The notes below the pieces were generated by a model. It saw only the letters and a list, made by a program, of their open reading frames with translations. It had not been told where the DNA came from and did no database searches. A stretch of 64,000 nucleotides of DNA from Heterodera schachtii (taxonomy: Eukaryota > Nematoda > Chromadorea > Rhabditida > Heteroderidae), in NCBI GenBank assembly GCA_023374025.1, contig SIJG01000047.1, forward strand, positions 905,229-969,228, given 5' to 3'. Numbering within the stretch: position 1 is the first letter of the stretch; each line of letters begins with the position of its first letter. The position numbers were made by a program, and so were the translations under genes. Shown here one piece after another: positions 23,114 to 35,192 of this stretch.

Positions 23114-23204
<91 letters not shown>
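23114..23204 (+). repeat. (CT)n microsatellite, about 45 copies
   Basis: This is an uninterrupted CT dinucleotide run. Further CT-rich blocks follow up to about 23525, alternating with TAATTACCTAATTA words. Confidence 0.95.
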
Positions 23205-23207
<3 letters not shown>

Positions 23208-23747
23208 ATTACCCAATCTCTCGCTTTCTTTCTCTTTTCCTTCTCTCACGCTCTCTCTCGCTAATTACTTAATTAATTACTGATTGTTTTTCTCTCTTCC
23301 TCTTGGGTTTTTCCTTTACACTCTCTCTCTTTTTCTCTCCCTCACTCTTCTCCTTCTCTCTCTCTCTAATTAGCTAATTACCTAATTAATGATTGATTGT
23401 CTTTCTCCCTTCCTCTTGATTTTTTCCTTTACTCTCTCTCTTTCTTTTTCTCCCTCACTCTTTTCTTTCTCTCTGCTCTCCCCTTCTCTCTCTCTCTCTC
23501 TTTCGTCCCTTTCTTTCTCTCCCTTAGTCAATCTTTTTTAAAGTTCATTTCAATCTCTCACATATCGCCGGTGACGTAACTATCATCGATAGAAGAGAAG
23601 CAAGAAAGCAATGATAATTCACAATTACAGAAAAATATTTTGTCAACTCTCGAGGAGGCTTACTCTCGACGCAAAAAATCAATACTATAATATTTTATAT
23701 GATAAAAACGAAAACAATGAAGGATTATAGTGTGTATGCATTTCGAT

Positions 23748-23965
23748 GGGGATTTAAATGTCGAGACTTGGATTTAAATGCCAAGATTGGATTTAAATGC
23801 CGAAACTCGGATTTAAATGCCGACTCTCGGATTTAAATGCCGAGACTCGGATTTAAATGCCGAGAGTCGGATTTAAATGCCGAGACTCAGATTTAAATGC
23901 CGAGACTCGGATTTTGCCGAGACTTGGATTTAAATGCCGAGACTCGGATTTAAATACCGAGACTG
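23748..23965 (+). repeat. 20-bp tandem repeat, about 11 copies
   Basis: The unit is GAGACTCGGATTTAAATGCC with point changes and one shortened unit near 23912. Repeats are contiguous with no unique spacers, so this is a minisatellite and not a CRISPR array. Confidence 0.9.
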
Positions 23966-26922
23966 GGACCGGGATTTGAATCGTGGGACAGTTAACAATC
24001 CCCCCCTTCGACTCGCTGATGGGATATTAACCCAAAGCCAGATTAGTCATGTCCTAATATCATGCCATGATCCATTAAAATGCCAACACAAAGTGGGACA
24101 AGACAGCAGGAAAATGCCATTTTGGTTGAGCGAGTAAGCGGAGTGATTAATGGGGCCAAATGACAAGAAGAAGCACCCGCTAACAGTGGTGGGATGGATG
24201 ACTCATCGATGGTTAAGAGCCTTGGCCAAAATAACCACCAAAGGGGGGCCCCGGTGGTTAGAAGAAGAGCATCCTTTCACGCTCGCTATATGAGCTCCAT
24301 TTTTAAAAATTGAAGTGGCAAGCATGTGGTTACTTAAAATAATTTTTGAAGGATAATTAAGTTTTTTTTTCGAAAATTTTTCCCAAAAAATCGTTGGAAA
24401 ATTTTTCTAAATTTTTTCTTGTAAAAATTCTAAGTTTTAAAAATTAAAGTGGCATTTGGTTTTCTTAAAATTTAACATTAAAAAAATATTTTCCATTTTT
24501 GTGAAACGCATTTAGAAATTTGTTGAAAATTTTTTCCCAATAAATCGCTGGAATAATTCTTTTTTTTTTCTTGTTTTTTTCATACAAAAAATTCTAATTT
24601 TTAAAATTGAAATGGCATTTAGTTTTCTTAATTTAACATTTTTCTTTCTAATTTTTCTTTGCTAATTGGATTTTCCCATGCTTTTCTTTCCTCAAATGTT
24701 TCAAACACAACATATTAATTATTTACAAAAAACAGAACAACACCAGCAGAAGCAGCAGGTGGTTTTTCCGGGTGCACTTCATTAAATTTTAAAAAAAAAT
24801 TGCTAACTTATAAACTTCAAGAAAAAATTTTTAGCAAATTTTTAAAAAGATTTTTCAGACGATTTTTTTTAAATTTTTTTTTGAAAAATCTTAGTAATTC
24901 AGCATAAAATTTTTCGAAATAATTTTTTTCTTGAAATTTTCTTTTGAAAAAATTTTTAAGATTTTAAAGTCTGCAAATTTAAAAAAAATTTCTCGGGGGG
25001 TAAACAAGCTGCTCCGGTTTTCCGTCCCCTCTCCATTTTCCGTTTGGCCATTTCAATTTAAAAATTCATTCATTCATTCATTCGTCATTCATTCATTTAT
25101 TTATTCATTTTATGGCCTAATGGCTTTGGTCCGTCCCTCCGTCGTGCCGAGCCGAGCCGATGACGAAATAAAATGTCATTTATTATTTTTATGCCGAAAG
25201 AATGAGTCATTCAGTCAGTCAGGCAGTCATCGGCGGAGCGGCGAAACTCGAGAACCAGCAGCAGCAGAAAGAAGCAAGAAAAATGAAAAAACGCCAAAAA
25301 CATTTTGGAAATCAAAAATCGGAAAAAATGCTCCCCCCCCCCAGGGTCCTCAGAAAATTTCTGGCAATAGAAAAAAATGCCGGGCGGAATTTCGACCCAA
25401 CGAAAGTCAAAAATTCTAAAATTATGGTTACGGTTTGAAAGGGAAATTCCGATGCCCAAAAAAAACACATTCGGAGATTTTGTGAAATCGGCATTTTGAT
25501 GCCGATTTTAAAAATTGGAATTTCGGTGCATCAAAAAGAATTTTGCCGGAAGAAATTCGACCCAACAAATGTTAGATATTCAAAATTGGAGTTATGGCAA
25601 AAAATTATCGAATTTTGATGCCGACTTTGAAAAACTTCGGCATTTCGATGCATCAAAATAAATTTTGCCGGAAGAATTTCGACCTAACAAATGTCAGAAA
25701 CCGTGAACCTTTACGCTTTTGTAAACAACCAAATTTTCGGGCACGAGTAGAGAGAGCAGTGCCATGACAACCAACCACCGTAGGAAATGCCAACAAAATT
25801 TAATTGTATTCGGAGGCTTTGCACGACAACAAACGCCACTCATTATGATGACTAATGGGGCATGGCTCATGTGACTCATTACTGTTTGGGGGGGGACTAA
25901 GTATTTTTCCCGGCACTTTGGACACGAGGGATTATTATAATGCGGCCAGATTGGCACACCAAAAATGGAAACCCACCACTCTCGCCTCCCCCATTACCTA
26001 ATCTGGCACTTAGGGAAAGTTGTGTGTAATGAAGAACAAATGAGGGGGAAGGGATTTGTGGCGATAAATATGGCACGCATGGGGAAAATGCCAAAAATGG
26101 GCTAATGGATGGGAGAAATTGTTTAATCTACCGTCTTTTAATTGACATTTTAGGCTCCATGCCGCTTTAGTTTGTGCCAAAAAATGAATGGAGAAAGGCG
26201 CGAAAATTAATTATGGATGGTGATGTGAGCATGATATGGGATTAATTATAGCCATAGTGATGGATAGGGATAATTGAGAATTAAGTTTCCAAGAATTGGA
26301 GTCGAATTAAACAGGGGGGGGGGATTAAGCCGGGATATATTTGGCTATGTGCGCGAAATTTAAATTTGAAAAAAAAAAATTCAGAAAAATGAAAATTTAA
26401 ATTAAAGCCATTAATTGAATCGGCCAAGTTTCACAAAATTTGGTGTCAAAGCTCGGCATTAAAAATTAGTCGCAAAAAAAAAATAAATCAGGAAAATTGT
26501 TCGGCTCGCCTTCCGCTCGCCGGTGGGACTCTACCCATGGAAACCAAGTGATCTTTCTGATCAATCAATAATGGAATGATCGGATTAATTTTTATGGATC
26601 CCATTATTTGTACATAATTATTTGTCGCGCTATTGATCACTCAATTAATCCATCACATGGGTTATTAAGGGAGGGGCAGTCGAATCAGCACGAAAACAGC
26701 GAACATTTATTATTTGGACGGTGAGCAGCAGCAGCAGCAGCGAAGCGAATAATGTGACTTGGAATGAATGAATGATAAACAAGGCAATTAATAATTGTGG
26801 AGAAAAGGCATTTAGAGGAACAAAACAAACAAATAAATAAAATTAAATATGGTCCGATTTAATGGTGCCAAATTTTTTTTTTTTTTTTGGTTCCGTAAAT
26901 CCGCCACCTTTTGGGTAATTAT

Positions 26923-27563
26923 TAGGGCTATAAATTATATGCACTAAAAAATGCCAAATATGCGCATAAAATATGCACTAAAAATCCCTCAAATATGCCC
27001 TAAAAACCAGAAAAATGCCCAAATATGCCTTAAAAAACTGCCAAAAATGGCTTTTAACTCTCAAAAAAAATGCCAAAAATTGTGTAAAAATTCAGAAATG
27101 ACTTTGAAAACACTAAAACAAGGGCTAAGGAACATATTTTGTGACAATTACAAAAATATTGAATTTCCAAATTTTTAAATTTTTATTATATGCTAAAACA
27201 AAATTACATTTTTATATAAATAAATTTATTTCCAAAAGTTCTTACAAAAAGTTAAAAATTTTCCGATTTTTAAGGGTGTGTTTTTTAAAAAAATTCCCAA
27301 AAAGTCGGTCCTTAGGGGTGTATTTTTCGCTTTCTTCGCATTTTCTTGCGAAAATTTCCAAAAAAATGACTAAAATATGCTCTAGAAGCCCAAAAATGGC
27401 AAAATATGCATTTATTCTCGAAAACCACCAAAATATGCTTTTATATGCACTAAACACCTTCACTAAATCAAAAAATTTTAATGCAGAAATGCAATTTTTG
27501 AGCCCCTTTCTTCATAGCATATGCGCAGAAAAAATATGCAAAAGCATATAATTTATAGCCCTA
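26923..27563. mobile_element. hAT-type MITE, 641 bp, perfect 20-bp terminal inverted repeats
   Basis: The left end TAGGGCTATAAATTATATGC is matched by its exact reverse complement at the right end. Both sides carry GTAATTAT (26915-26922 and 27564-27571), an 8-bp target duplication. The interior is AT-rich with many ATATGC/GCATAT words and no transposase frame. Confidence 0.9.
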
Positions 27564-28774
27564 GTAATTATTCTCCGAGGAATAATACAATATTACTTGA
27601 GACAAATGCCCCCGGGGAATTCTATAATGTGTTTTTTAATCCCCTCAAAAAAAGGGGGTGGGTTTATTTCAGGGGGGGGGGCTTTATTATAGGAAAGGCG
27701 GTAAAAATTATTCAACGAAAAATTTAATTTGGTAGTAGACTGAACAGAGTTCATTATGGGGACCAGCATATTTAAAAGAATTGATTCGACGATGGTTTTG
27801 GCACAATAACACATTGAGTGTCAGAAATTCCAATTCCTCTGATAAAATTTGAAAAAAAAAATTAATCGGTTTAAAATAAGAATTGAGTGATCGGAGATAG
27901 ATGCATAAAGAATTTTGAGTGATCTAATCCGCCGATCATAGCGAATGAGAGAACTAATGAGCGGAGAGCGGCGGTCACGGCTTCCTGCGGATTAATTAAC
28001 AGTTTTCAGTGAGCCCATAAAATTAAGAGTGATCATAAATATAAGCAGCATTTCTTTTGATCATAAGGAAAAAGGAGAGTGATCAAGGTTTAGTTATTTA
28101 GGGTTGATCAATTTGTGTGGTTACACAAAATTGGAATTAAGGATGATTCATGAATGAATGATGATGATGATCAAATTTGAAATGTTCATCAATGATCGAT
28201 CATTGATCAATTTAGACATTTTTTTCATGAAGACTGTACAAAATTTTATATATTAAAATTGCAAAATTCTATTTTAAGATCGCCGAAAAGTTTAAAAATC
28301 ATTTCCGGTCGAGATGATCAGTCAAAAAATATGTATTGAAAATGAAAAAATATTATTTATATTTATGTATATAATTTACAAATATTACACATTTTTGGAA
28401 TGAAATAAAAATTGATAGTTAGGGTTATTATCTGTTTTGCTACACATATGAATGGTCGTAGTACTACACATAACACATAAATACTGCTTGTGCTTGTGGA
28501 TGGGCTATTATAATATGTGTGGTGGTGGTGGGAATGTTTTTGTTCAAAAATAAAAAAAAATCGACGCCGCCGCCCGTCCGTCCGCCCGCCGGCGATGAAA
28601 AATGGGAAAATGGGAAGGAAAAGGGCGACGGACGCGGTTTTTGAGGCGGGGGAGGAATTGGGAAATGACGACGACGACCACCGACGGACGGATGGATGAT
28701 GATGATGATGATTCATCCACACCATCCACCAAACAAATTTATCATTATTCAATAGTCACATTTTGTTTTGCCCC

Positions 28775-29330
28775 CCCCAAGCGATATTTTAGGCATTTTT
28801 TTGGGCGGGGGGCGGGGAGCTTTTCGGCAAGCACACGGGTTCAGGAGGACCCCTCACCTAACTCATCCAAAAATTTTTCGAAATTTAACTTTTAGAGACT
28901 TGAATCACCCCCTCGGCTTGCCCCTCTCCCCTCTCAAGCGATATTTTAGGCATTTTTTTGGGCGGGGGGCGGGGAGCTTTTCGGCAAGCACACGGGTTCA
29001 GGAGGACCCCTCACCTAACTCATCCAAAAATTTTTCAAAATTTAACTTTTAGAGAGACTTGAATCACCCCCTCGGCTTGCCCCTCTCCCCTCTCAAGCGA
29101 TATTTTAGGCATTTTTTTGGGCGGGGGGCGGGGAGCTTTTCGGCAAGCACACGGGTTCAGGAGGACCCCTCACCTAACTCATCCAAAAATTTTTCAAAAT
29201 TTAACTTTTAGAGAGACTTGAATCACCCCCTCGGCTTGCCCCTCTCCCCCCTCAAGCGATATTTTAGGCATTTTTTTTTGTCGGTTTCCTGCAAAGCACA
29301 CGGGTTCGGGTCCACTCCCCTCACTCCCAA
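28775..29330 (+). repeat. Tandem repeat of about 158 bp, 3.5 copies
   Basis: CAAGCGATATTTTAGGCATT recurs at about 28778, 28935, 29094 and 29252. Each full unit holds GGGCGGGGGGCGGGG and CACACGGGTTCAGGAGG. The last copy is shortened and diverged. Frames such as 28768-29052 are repeat artefacts. Confidence 0.9.
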
Positions 29331-29608
29331 AATTTTTTTAAAATTTAAAATTTTAATGACTCCCCCTCTCTCCAAAGCCTGGCTTCCTGACAAAGCAGAC
29401 GGGTTCAGCAGGAGACCCACATCCCCTAACTGCCAAATAATTTTCGATTATTTTTCTCCAACACTTAGCTTTCTACGCCAAGTCAGCGAGCCACATACAG
29501 TATGCATATATTACAGTAAGTAAGTATCCCCTTGGTTTCAAAACCGATAGACATTTAAAAAATCTAAACCATCCTACCCAAATCCGGTAAAATCCAAAAG
29601 CAGCCTAC

Positions 29609-29990
29609 CCAAATCCGTCGTGCCATTGGCGACCGGCGAACAAAGGCGCGCCCGGCGGCACGGCGTGTTTTCTTCCTCTCCGGCTTTGTTGCTGTTGCGC
29701 GACGTCGGCCATTGCGTGCCATTGTTGGCGCCATCGCCGCCTCCTGCCGCACCATGCGTTTGCGCAACGCGTTGCTGCCGCTGATCGTCCATGTCCATGG
29801 CCCGGCGACGCGTGCCGCGTTGGGTTTGCTGCTGCTGACTGTTGTGCTGCAACAAACGCACCGCGAGCGTGGTGGGACGAGCGCGATACGCCGGCTTCTG
29901 CGACGGCACCGGCACGCCGGTAGTCGTCGCGGCCGCCGCCGCTACTGTGGTCGGCGGCACTGGCGCCGGCGCTTGTTGGATTTGAAACAT
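29609..29990 (-). CDS. Low-complexity first exon, possibly exon 1 of vhp-1
   Basis: An ATG at 29990 opens a frame of 127 codons rich in Ala, Pro, Thr, Gln and Arg. It begins MFQIQQAPAP and contains VPVPSQKPAYRARPTTLAVR. Its base composition is clearly more GC-rich than the flanks. The frame runs into a good donor (TTGG|GTAGGC) at 29608, leaving one extra base, which is the phase needed by the exon beginning at 17884. No domain is recognisable. It may instead be the first exon of an independent gene, so the link to the phosphatase is inference. Confidence 0.45.
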
Positions 29991-30153
29991 TTTTACTGTA
30001 TATTCTAAATGATCAAAAAAAGATTAAATTTTTAAAATTAAAGATACAAAATTCAAAATGTTTTCAGAGATTATCGAAAATGAAGGAACATTTTAAATTT
30101 AGGGACAAATTGTTAAATATGATGACCGGTAGCATTGTCAAAGGTCTCACTAA

Positions 30154-30529
30154 TAGGGCTGAAAATACATTAAAAATGTAAAAAAATGTCGAAATATTTT
30201 TAAAAATGTACAAAAAATTTTTATTTATGATTTTTTGGATAAAAAACATCTCAGAAAAGCGCGAATATGCATAAAATGCCATAAACAGACCTGTTCAGGC
30301 TTAGAATAATGTTTTAGGTACTTTAAAAATTTATATCTCTCTTTGAAAAATTGTTTTTAATGGGTCCATTTTTCTAAAAAAAAATTCTTTAATTTTTCAT
30401 AAATTCTCAAAACCTCAAATATGTACAAAAAGTTTTTCGAAATTTTAGATTTTTCAAATGTTTTCCTACTATTTAGAGCATGGAGAATCCAGGGAAAAAA
30501 TATGTATTTACATGAATTTTCCAGGCCTA
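30154..30529. mobile_element. Degenerate hAT-like MITE, TAGGGCTG family
   Basis: It begins TAGGGCTG and ends with TTAGAGCATGGAGAATCCAG, TATGTATTTACAT and GGCCTA, the same order as the right half of the element at 44735-45208. The flanking octamers CTCACTAA and ATCATCAA match at 5 of 8 positions, so the target duplication is worn or the ends are slightly misplaced. Confidence 0.55.
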
Positions 30530-31550
30530 ATCATCAAATCCTCGTTGAGCAGATTTACCGTACCCTGGGGGAAAGGGCACCATTTTGTAAGCAGATTTAC
30601 CGTACACAAATAGGGCGATGGATTCCAATTTTTTTGGTATTATGCTTTCATCCCTCACATTTGGCGCTTTTTCTAAACTATTTATGTAGTTTGTGTGCAA
30701 AGCACTCACCCATCATAAGCTGTGCCGGGGATTCAAATGCTTTCCCGGGATTATAATTTGCAAAAAAAAAAAAAGATGCCAATGCCACTTTCTACCCGGC
30801 AGAAGAAGCGGCTATAAAACAAAAAATGATGGGATGGATGCTTAAAGCGGCGCTTAGGGGAAGCAAAAGGATTAAATGGCGCGGATGGGGGGAAGCGGCG
30901 GATGGGCGGGAGGGAATGGCACGGCACATACTTTGGCAAAATGAAAAGGGGCGGCAATGGGCGGGGCAGGAGGCCAGCAGTAGTAGTACTCCTTGGACTG
31001 AGAAAGGCATGGCACCAACCAAACTCACTCTCGACGTCCCCCCGGAGGGGGGGATGGGACCGAAGACACATGTGACAAAGGATTTGGTGGGGGCGGGAGT
31101 GAGTGGCATGGCATATTCATCGATTTTGGGCGGTGGGGGGGGGGCGGAAGGGTGACGAATGCCCGGCCCTAGCAGACCTATGCCATTGGCAAAAAGTGAT
31201 GCGTTTTACATTGCATTGGCACAGCTGGTGGGCATCATAATTTCGGGGGTGGGCCAAAGTGATGCCACCGAAAAAATTTTGAGGATATTTAATGTATCTC
31301 GGGGGTGTGAATTTGATAGTTTGAGTCGAGATCCATTAACACAGAACGCAGGCCCGTATCCAGAAAAAAAAAATTCGGGGAGGGCACCCGGAGAGTTTTT
31401 TTTCTGCTCTTCGAGTCAAATTTTTTCTCCCGGTCTTATTTAAAAAAATGTTGAGTGCCTAGGCGAAAAACAGGAATTTGTCGCAATTAAAAAAGACAAA
31501 TTTTTGCCATTTGGGGTCAAAATGTCAATTAACAATGGTACAATGGGGTT

Positions 31551-31577
31551 CCAGGCGGTGCCGATAGGAGCCGTCGG
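31551..31577. repeat. Isolated GC-rich hairpin of the dispersed family
   Basis: CCAGGCGGTGCC-GATA-GGAGCCGTCGG forms an imperfect stem with a GATA loop, the same plan as the hairpins at 21738, 44083 and elsewhere. It sits alone in AT-rich DNA. Confidence 0.6.
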
Positions 31578-32148
31578 GAAAATTTTTGGAATTATCATGA
31601 AATATGATAAGAAAATTATGCAAAATTTTCAAAAATCTATGGGCTAGGCACAATGGGTGTGCCGAACGTTGTGCCGAAATTGCCAAGTTGTGCCGAAATT
31701 AACCCTATTTTCACGGTCAAATTTTGAAAGCCCAAAAAAGCATTGGCAAAAGTTTGTTGGTCCAAAGAAGTGCCAGGGTTTTACAACTATTAAAATGTGT
31801 TTTTCTTGCGGTTTTTTGGATTCTTTGGAATGCCAAAGTCCCAACTAATTTTGTGTTGGCAAAAATTTGCACTTGGCAAATTGGCGGGCGACGCGTGGGA
31901 GAGGAGGCGGCGGCACCTTAGCCAAAGGGCATTGGCATTAGTACACATTCTCACAATAATTGAGTCACACGGATTTGCTGTTGATGGCACATAGCATGAG
32001 CCATGTGAGTCATTCATCCATTAGCAATTCCGCCGGTGGGCAAAAATGTTTAAATGTTTGGCAAAATGTAAAAAAAAAATTACAGATGGCAATTTTCTAT
32101 TGGGGAGAGCAAATAAATGGGAAAAATGTTGTGACTCATAGTTTAGTC

Positions 32149-32545
32149 CAGGGCTCGTATTCGTCCTTGAATGGCAAGGACGTCCTTGAAATTGGGCCCT
32201 CCTTCTTGAAAATAAAAAATGTCACGGAATTCAAGGACCTCCTGGAAAATGAGCAGTTGGAAAAGTTTAAAAAAATTCAAAGAAATTTGAGAAATTTAGA
32301 AATTTTTGAAATTTTTAACAATATTTTGAAGAAATGTTGTGAAAAGTAAAAAATGGTCATCGCCATTATCTCAAAATCGCAAAATCCGCCTTTTTTGGTG
32401 AAAATTTTTGAATGAATATTAACCATTTTTTATTGCGTTAATAAAAAGTTTTAAATGTCCTTGAATCTCATGAAAATTGCCCGTTATGTCCTGGAAAACC
32501 GGCATACCCGTCCTTGGAAACAGAGTTTGGACGACACGAGCCCTG
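32149..32545. mobile_element. hAT-type MITE, 397 bp
   Basis: The left end CAGGGCTCGTATTCGTCC and the right end, CAGGGCTCGTGTCGTCC in reverse complement, are inverted repeats. GTTTAGTC occurs at 32141-32148 and 32546-32553 as a perfect 8-bp target duplication. Inside, TCCTTGAA/CAAGGAC words recur. There is no transposase. Confidence 0.9.
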
Positions 32546-33139
32546 GTTTAGTCTAATTGCTTTTTATTCTTTGTTATTAAAAATTTGATTTAAAACATTT
32601 TTTGTGTGCCAAATATTTAAAAAATCTGGGGCCCTCAGTGCCAAAATTAGAAATAAAATCCATTTAAATTATTGTTTCATTTTTTAATTTTGTTTCATTC
32701 CTTACAATTAGCGCCAATTGTCGTGAGTGAGGGGCCTAATTTAAAATTAAAATGATTTTTCACATGCAAATTTTAATTCTAAGAAATCTTTTCTTTTTTA
32801 AGAGCACCTGGTTGCTCCGCTACAATAAGAATTCTTAATAGGTAAGCAAGCGAAAGTAATTAGCATTTATTTAAAGTGGCCTCGGGGGGTGGGAGGGGCG
32901 GAACCGTGTCCAAAAACGCCCTCAACACACGCACACAAAAATGAAAATGCGTCATGCCGTGGCACAAAAAATGGCGTGCCATGGAAAAAATATTCACATT
33001 AAGGGATTTTATGCCATTTTAAAATTATCCATTGCGCAATTAAAAGCAAAAAAGGAACAGTAATTAGCAGTTGATATTGATATTGGTGTCAATTAAAATA
33101 ATGTTGGAAGAAATGCGCTAAAACCGAGAGCCAAAAAAT

Positions 33140-33560
33140 CATTCAAATAATCCAAGGGCATTTCTTGAAAAGTTGATTTAAAACATTCAAAAACTTCTTG
33201 AAAATTTGATTTAAAATTAAAAAATCTAAGGACATCTTGAAAACTTCATTTTAAACTTTAAAAACCTAAGGACTTCTTGAAAAGTGGATTTAAAACATTC
33301 AAAAACTTCTTGAAAATTTGATTTAAAATTAAAAAAATCTAAGGACATCTTGAAAACTTCATTTTAAATTTTAAAAATCTAAGGACTTCTTGAAAAAGGA
33401 CATCCTGAAATTTTGATTTGAAACATTAAAACATCCAAGGACTATTGAATATATTTAAGTTACTTTAAAAAGTCCAAGGACATCTTGAATTTATTTAAAA
33501 ATCCAAGGACACCTTGAAATTTAATTAAAAATTCGAGGAGTTGAAAATTTAATTTAAAAA
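33140..33560 (+). repeat. Degenerate tandem repeat (AAGGACATCTTGAAAA)
   Basis: Words such as CTAAGGACATCTTGAAAA and TTGATTTAAAA recur about every 50 bases with growing divergence towards the right end. It is AT-rich and non-coding. Confidence 0.7.
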
Positions 33561-34644
33561 ATCCTCAAAAAAAAATCCTTTTTTGTTTTCATTAATCCCA
33601 AAAATGAGTCATTAACTTTCGGCACTTTGCGTGCCATGACTGACTAATGAGTGCCATTAGTATTATTAGTACAATTGGTATACTATAATATAATAATAAA
33701 TGGGTGTGTGTGTGTTGTTTGTACTAAGTTTTGTACTTTGTCGCCAAAAAGGGCGGCGAGAAGAGCAGCAGGGCACGGCGGAGAGAAAGAAAGAAAGAAG
33801 CAATGCAAATGAATGAATGGGCGCGGCGAGCGATGAAAAATATTATATATAATGATGGCATGAGTCATCACTGTGTTGGGGGGGGGGGAAGAAGAGGGGT
33901 CGTCCACCACCATTTTTTTTTTGTCCAGCCAAGCTTCAAATTTACATATTTCTGCTAATTTTTTAAAGATTTTCTGCAAAAAAATGTAGTTTTTTTCCTG
34001 TATTCCAGGGTGGAATTGCAATCTCTAAAGTCCCGGACATTTGAGTCTCGGACATTTGCGCCTAAGTCTAAAATTGGGGTCCGATCTGAGTTTTTTTAAT
34101 CATGCCCTGCTAAAATATACATTTAAAAATTCAAAAAATTTATAGAATAGAATTCATGCGAGATTTTCAGAATATAAGCTTAAGAGGGTTACATGTAAAT
34201 AAATTTGGTGAGTTTCGAGCACTTTCTGAAATTTTTTTTATGAATTATTGGAAAAAAATAGAAAATTGGAATATCTAAAAATTTCAAACGCCACCGAATG
34301 GGAAGGATATTTAAATATAATTACATCTTTTTCTCAGCTGTTACCCTGCAAAATCTGGTGCATTTCTGATTTAAGCCTAAACTATTTGGCATATTTAAAA
34401 AGCAATTAAATTTTTTTTATTCAACTCCATTTTAGAATGCCTTATTTAACATCCAGGGGGGGGGGGGCCAGTAAATTGGACATCGGAAAAATGGACACTG
34501 GAAATTTGGGTGCAACAAAATTAACTGTTATTTGCTTAACAGTTACTTATTTATGGTAGGTAAAAACGTTCCCATATCCTAACATATCTATAGTAGGCAA
34601 AGTGCTACTGTACCAACAAAATGATACCGTAACATTATCGGGTC

Positions 34645-34972
34645 AATAGAGCAGTTCGTACAATGACAGTTCGTATAATAGGCGTTTCGTACAATTGGCA
34701 GTTCGTACAATGGGCGGTTCGTACAACAAAAAATAAAATAAAGTCTTAGATTAAGCTTAGACCTAAGCCCAAGCAAGCCTAAGCTTATGGTTAAGCCCAG
34801 GCTCAAGCTTAAGTTTAATCCGAAAGCTTATGCTTATTTTAAGCCTTTATAAAAATGCCTTTTGTACGAAACTCCGTTGTACGAATCGCCCATTGTACGA
34901 ACTGCCTATTGTACGAAACGCCTATTACACGAACTGCATTGTACGAACTGCCCATTGCACGAAACGCCATGA
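34645..34972. repeat. Foldback element with GTTCGTACAATGGGC arms
   Basis: The left arm (about 34645-34732) repeats CAGTTCGTACAATGG-type words and the right arm (about 34858-34972) repeats their reverse complement, such as CATTGTACGAACTGCC. The spacer carries many AAGCTTA/TAAGCC words. The structure could fold into a long imperfect hairpin with tandem sub-repeats in both arms. Confidence 0.8.
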
Positions 34973-35192
34973 CCCCTTCGGAAATTTCTAAACAGACAAG
35001 TGAACCAGCAAATAAACAAATCATTTATTCAACATATACATGCATGCATACATACATATAAATACAACAAATATTGTACTTAAATGCATAAATGGTCGGT
35101 CCTTAGCTCTAATAGCACACTTGAAAACTAAATAGTTAATTGAATTGATGTGGGAATATGTTTGTTGGAATTAAAAATAGAAAACGTCTCCG

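Larger units (their letters stand above)
17885..29608. other. Repeat-filled stretch, possibly one large vhp-1 intron
   Basis: Between the phosphatase exon at 17550-17884 and the open exon at 29609-29990 no convincing exon was seen on either strand. The stretch contains several tandem arrays, MITEs and GC-rich patches at about 25120-25260 and 28560-28700. The upstream exon ends with one spare base and the downstream exon needs exactly one, so direct splicing would keep the frame. That makes a single intron of about 11.7 kb possible. Missed small exons, for example for a rhodanese domain, remain possible. Confidence 0.4.
29991..35192. other. Intergenic stretch with MITEs and repeats, no supported gene
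   Basis: It holds AT-rich sequence, a GC-richer patch at about 30830-31230 open on both strands but with no recognisable protein, a degenerate MITE (30154-30529), a 397-bp MITE (32149-32545), a tandem repeat (33140-33560), and a foldback repeat (34645-34972). The GC-richer patch lies upstream of the minus-strand start at 29990 and could be its promoter or leader region. Confidence 0.4.

Noticed and set aside
23748..23965. CRISPR-like array
   Set aside because: The 20-bp units are contiguous without spacers, and the genome is eukaryotic.
29564..29767. 67-codon Arg-rich minus frame
   Set aside because: It is an alternative frame of the 29609-29990 exon, which has an ATG and a phase-consistent donor.
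30826..31155. Possible 109-codon gene on plus, or 105 codons on minus
   Set aside because: Both strands are open because of local GC content, no domain is recognisable, and no splice partners were seen.
34855..35061. 68-codon frame with repeated RNA/CTNC-like residues
   Set aside because: It is read from the right arm of the foldback repeat, where sub-repeats give a periodic peptide on both strands.
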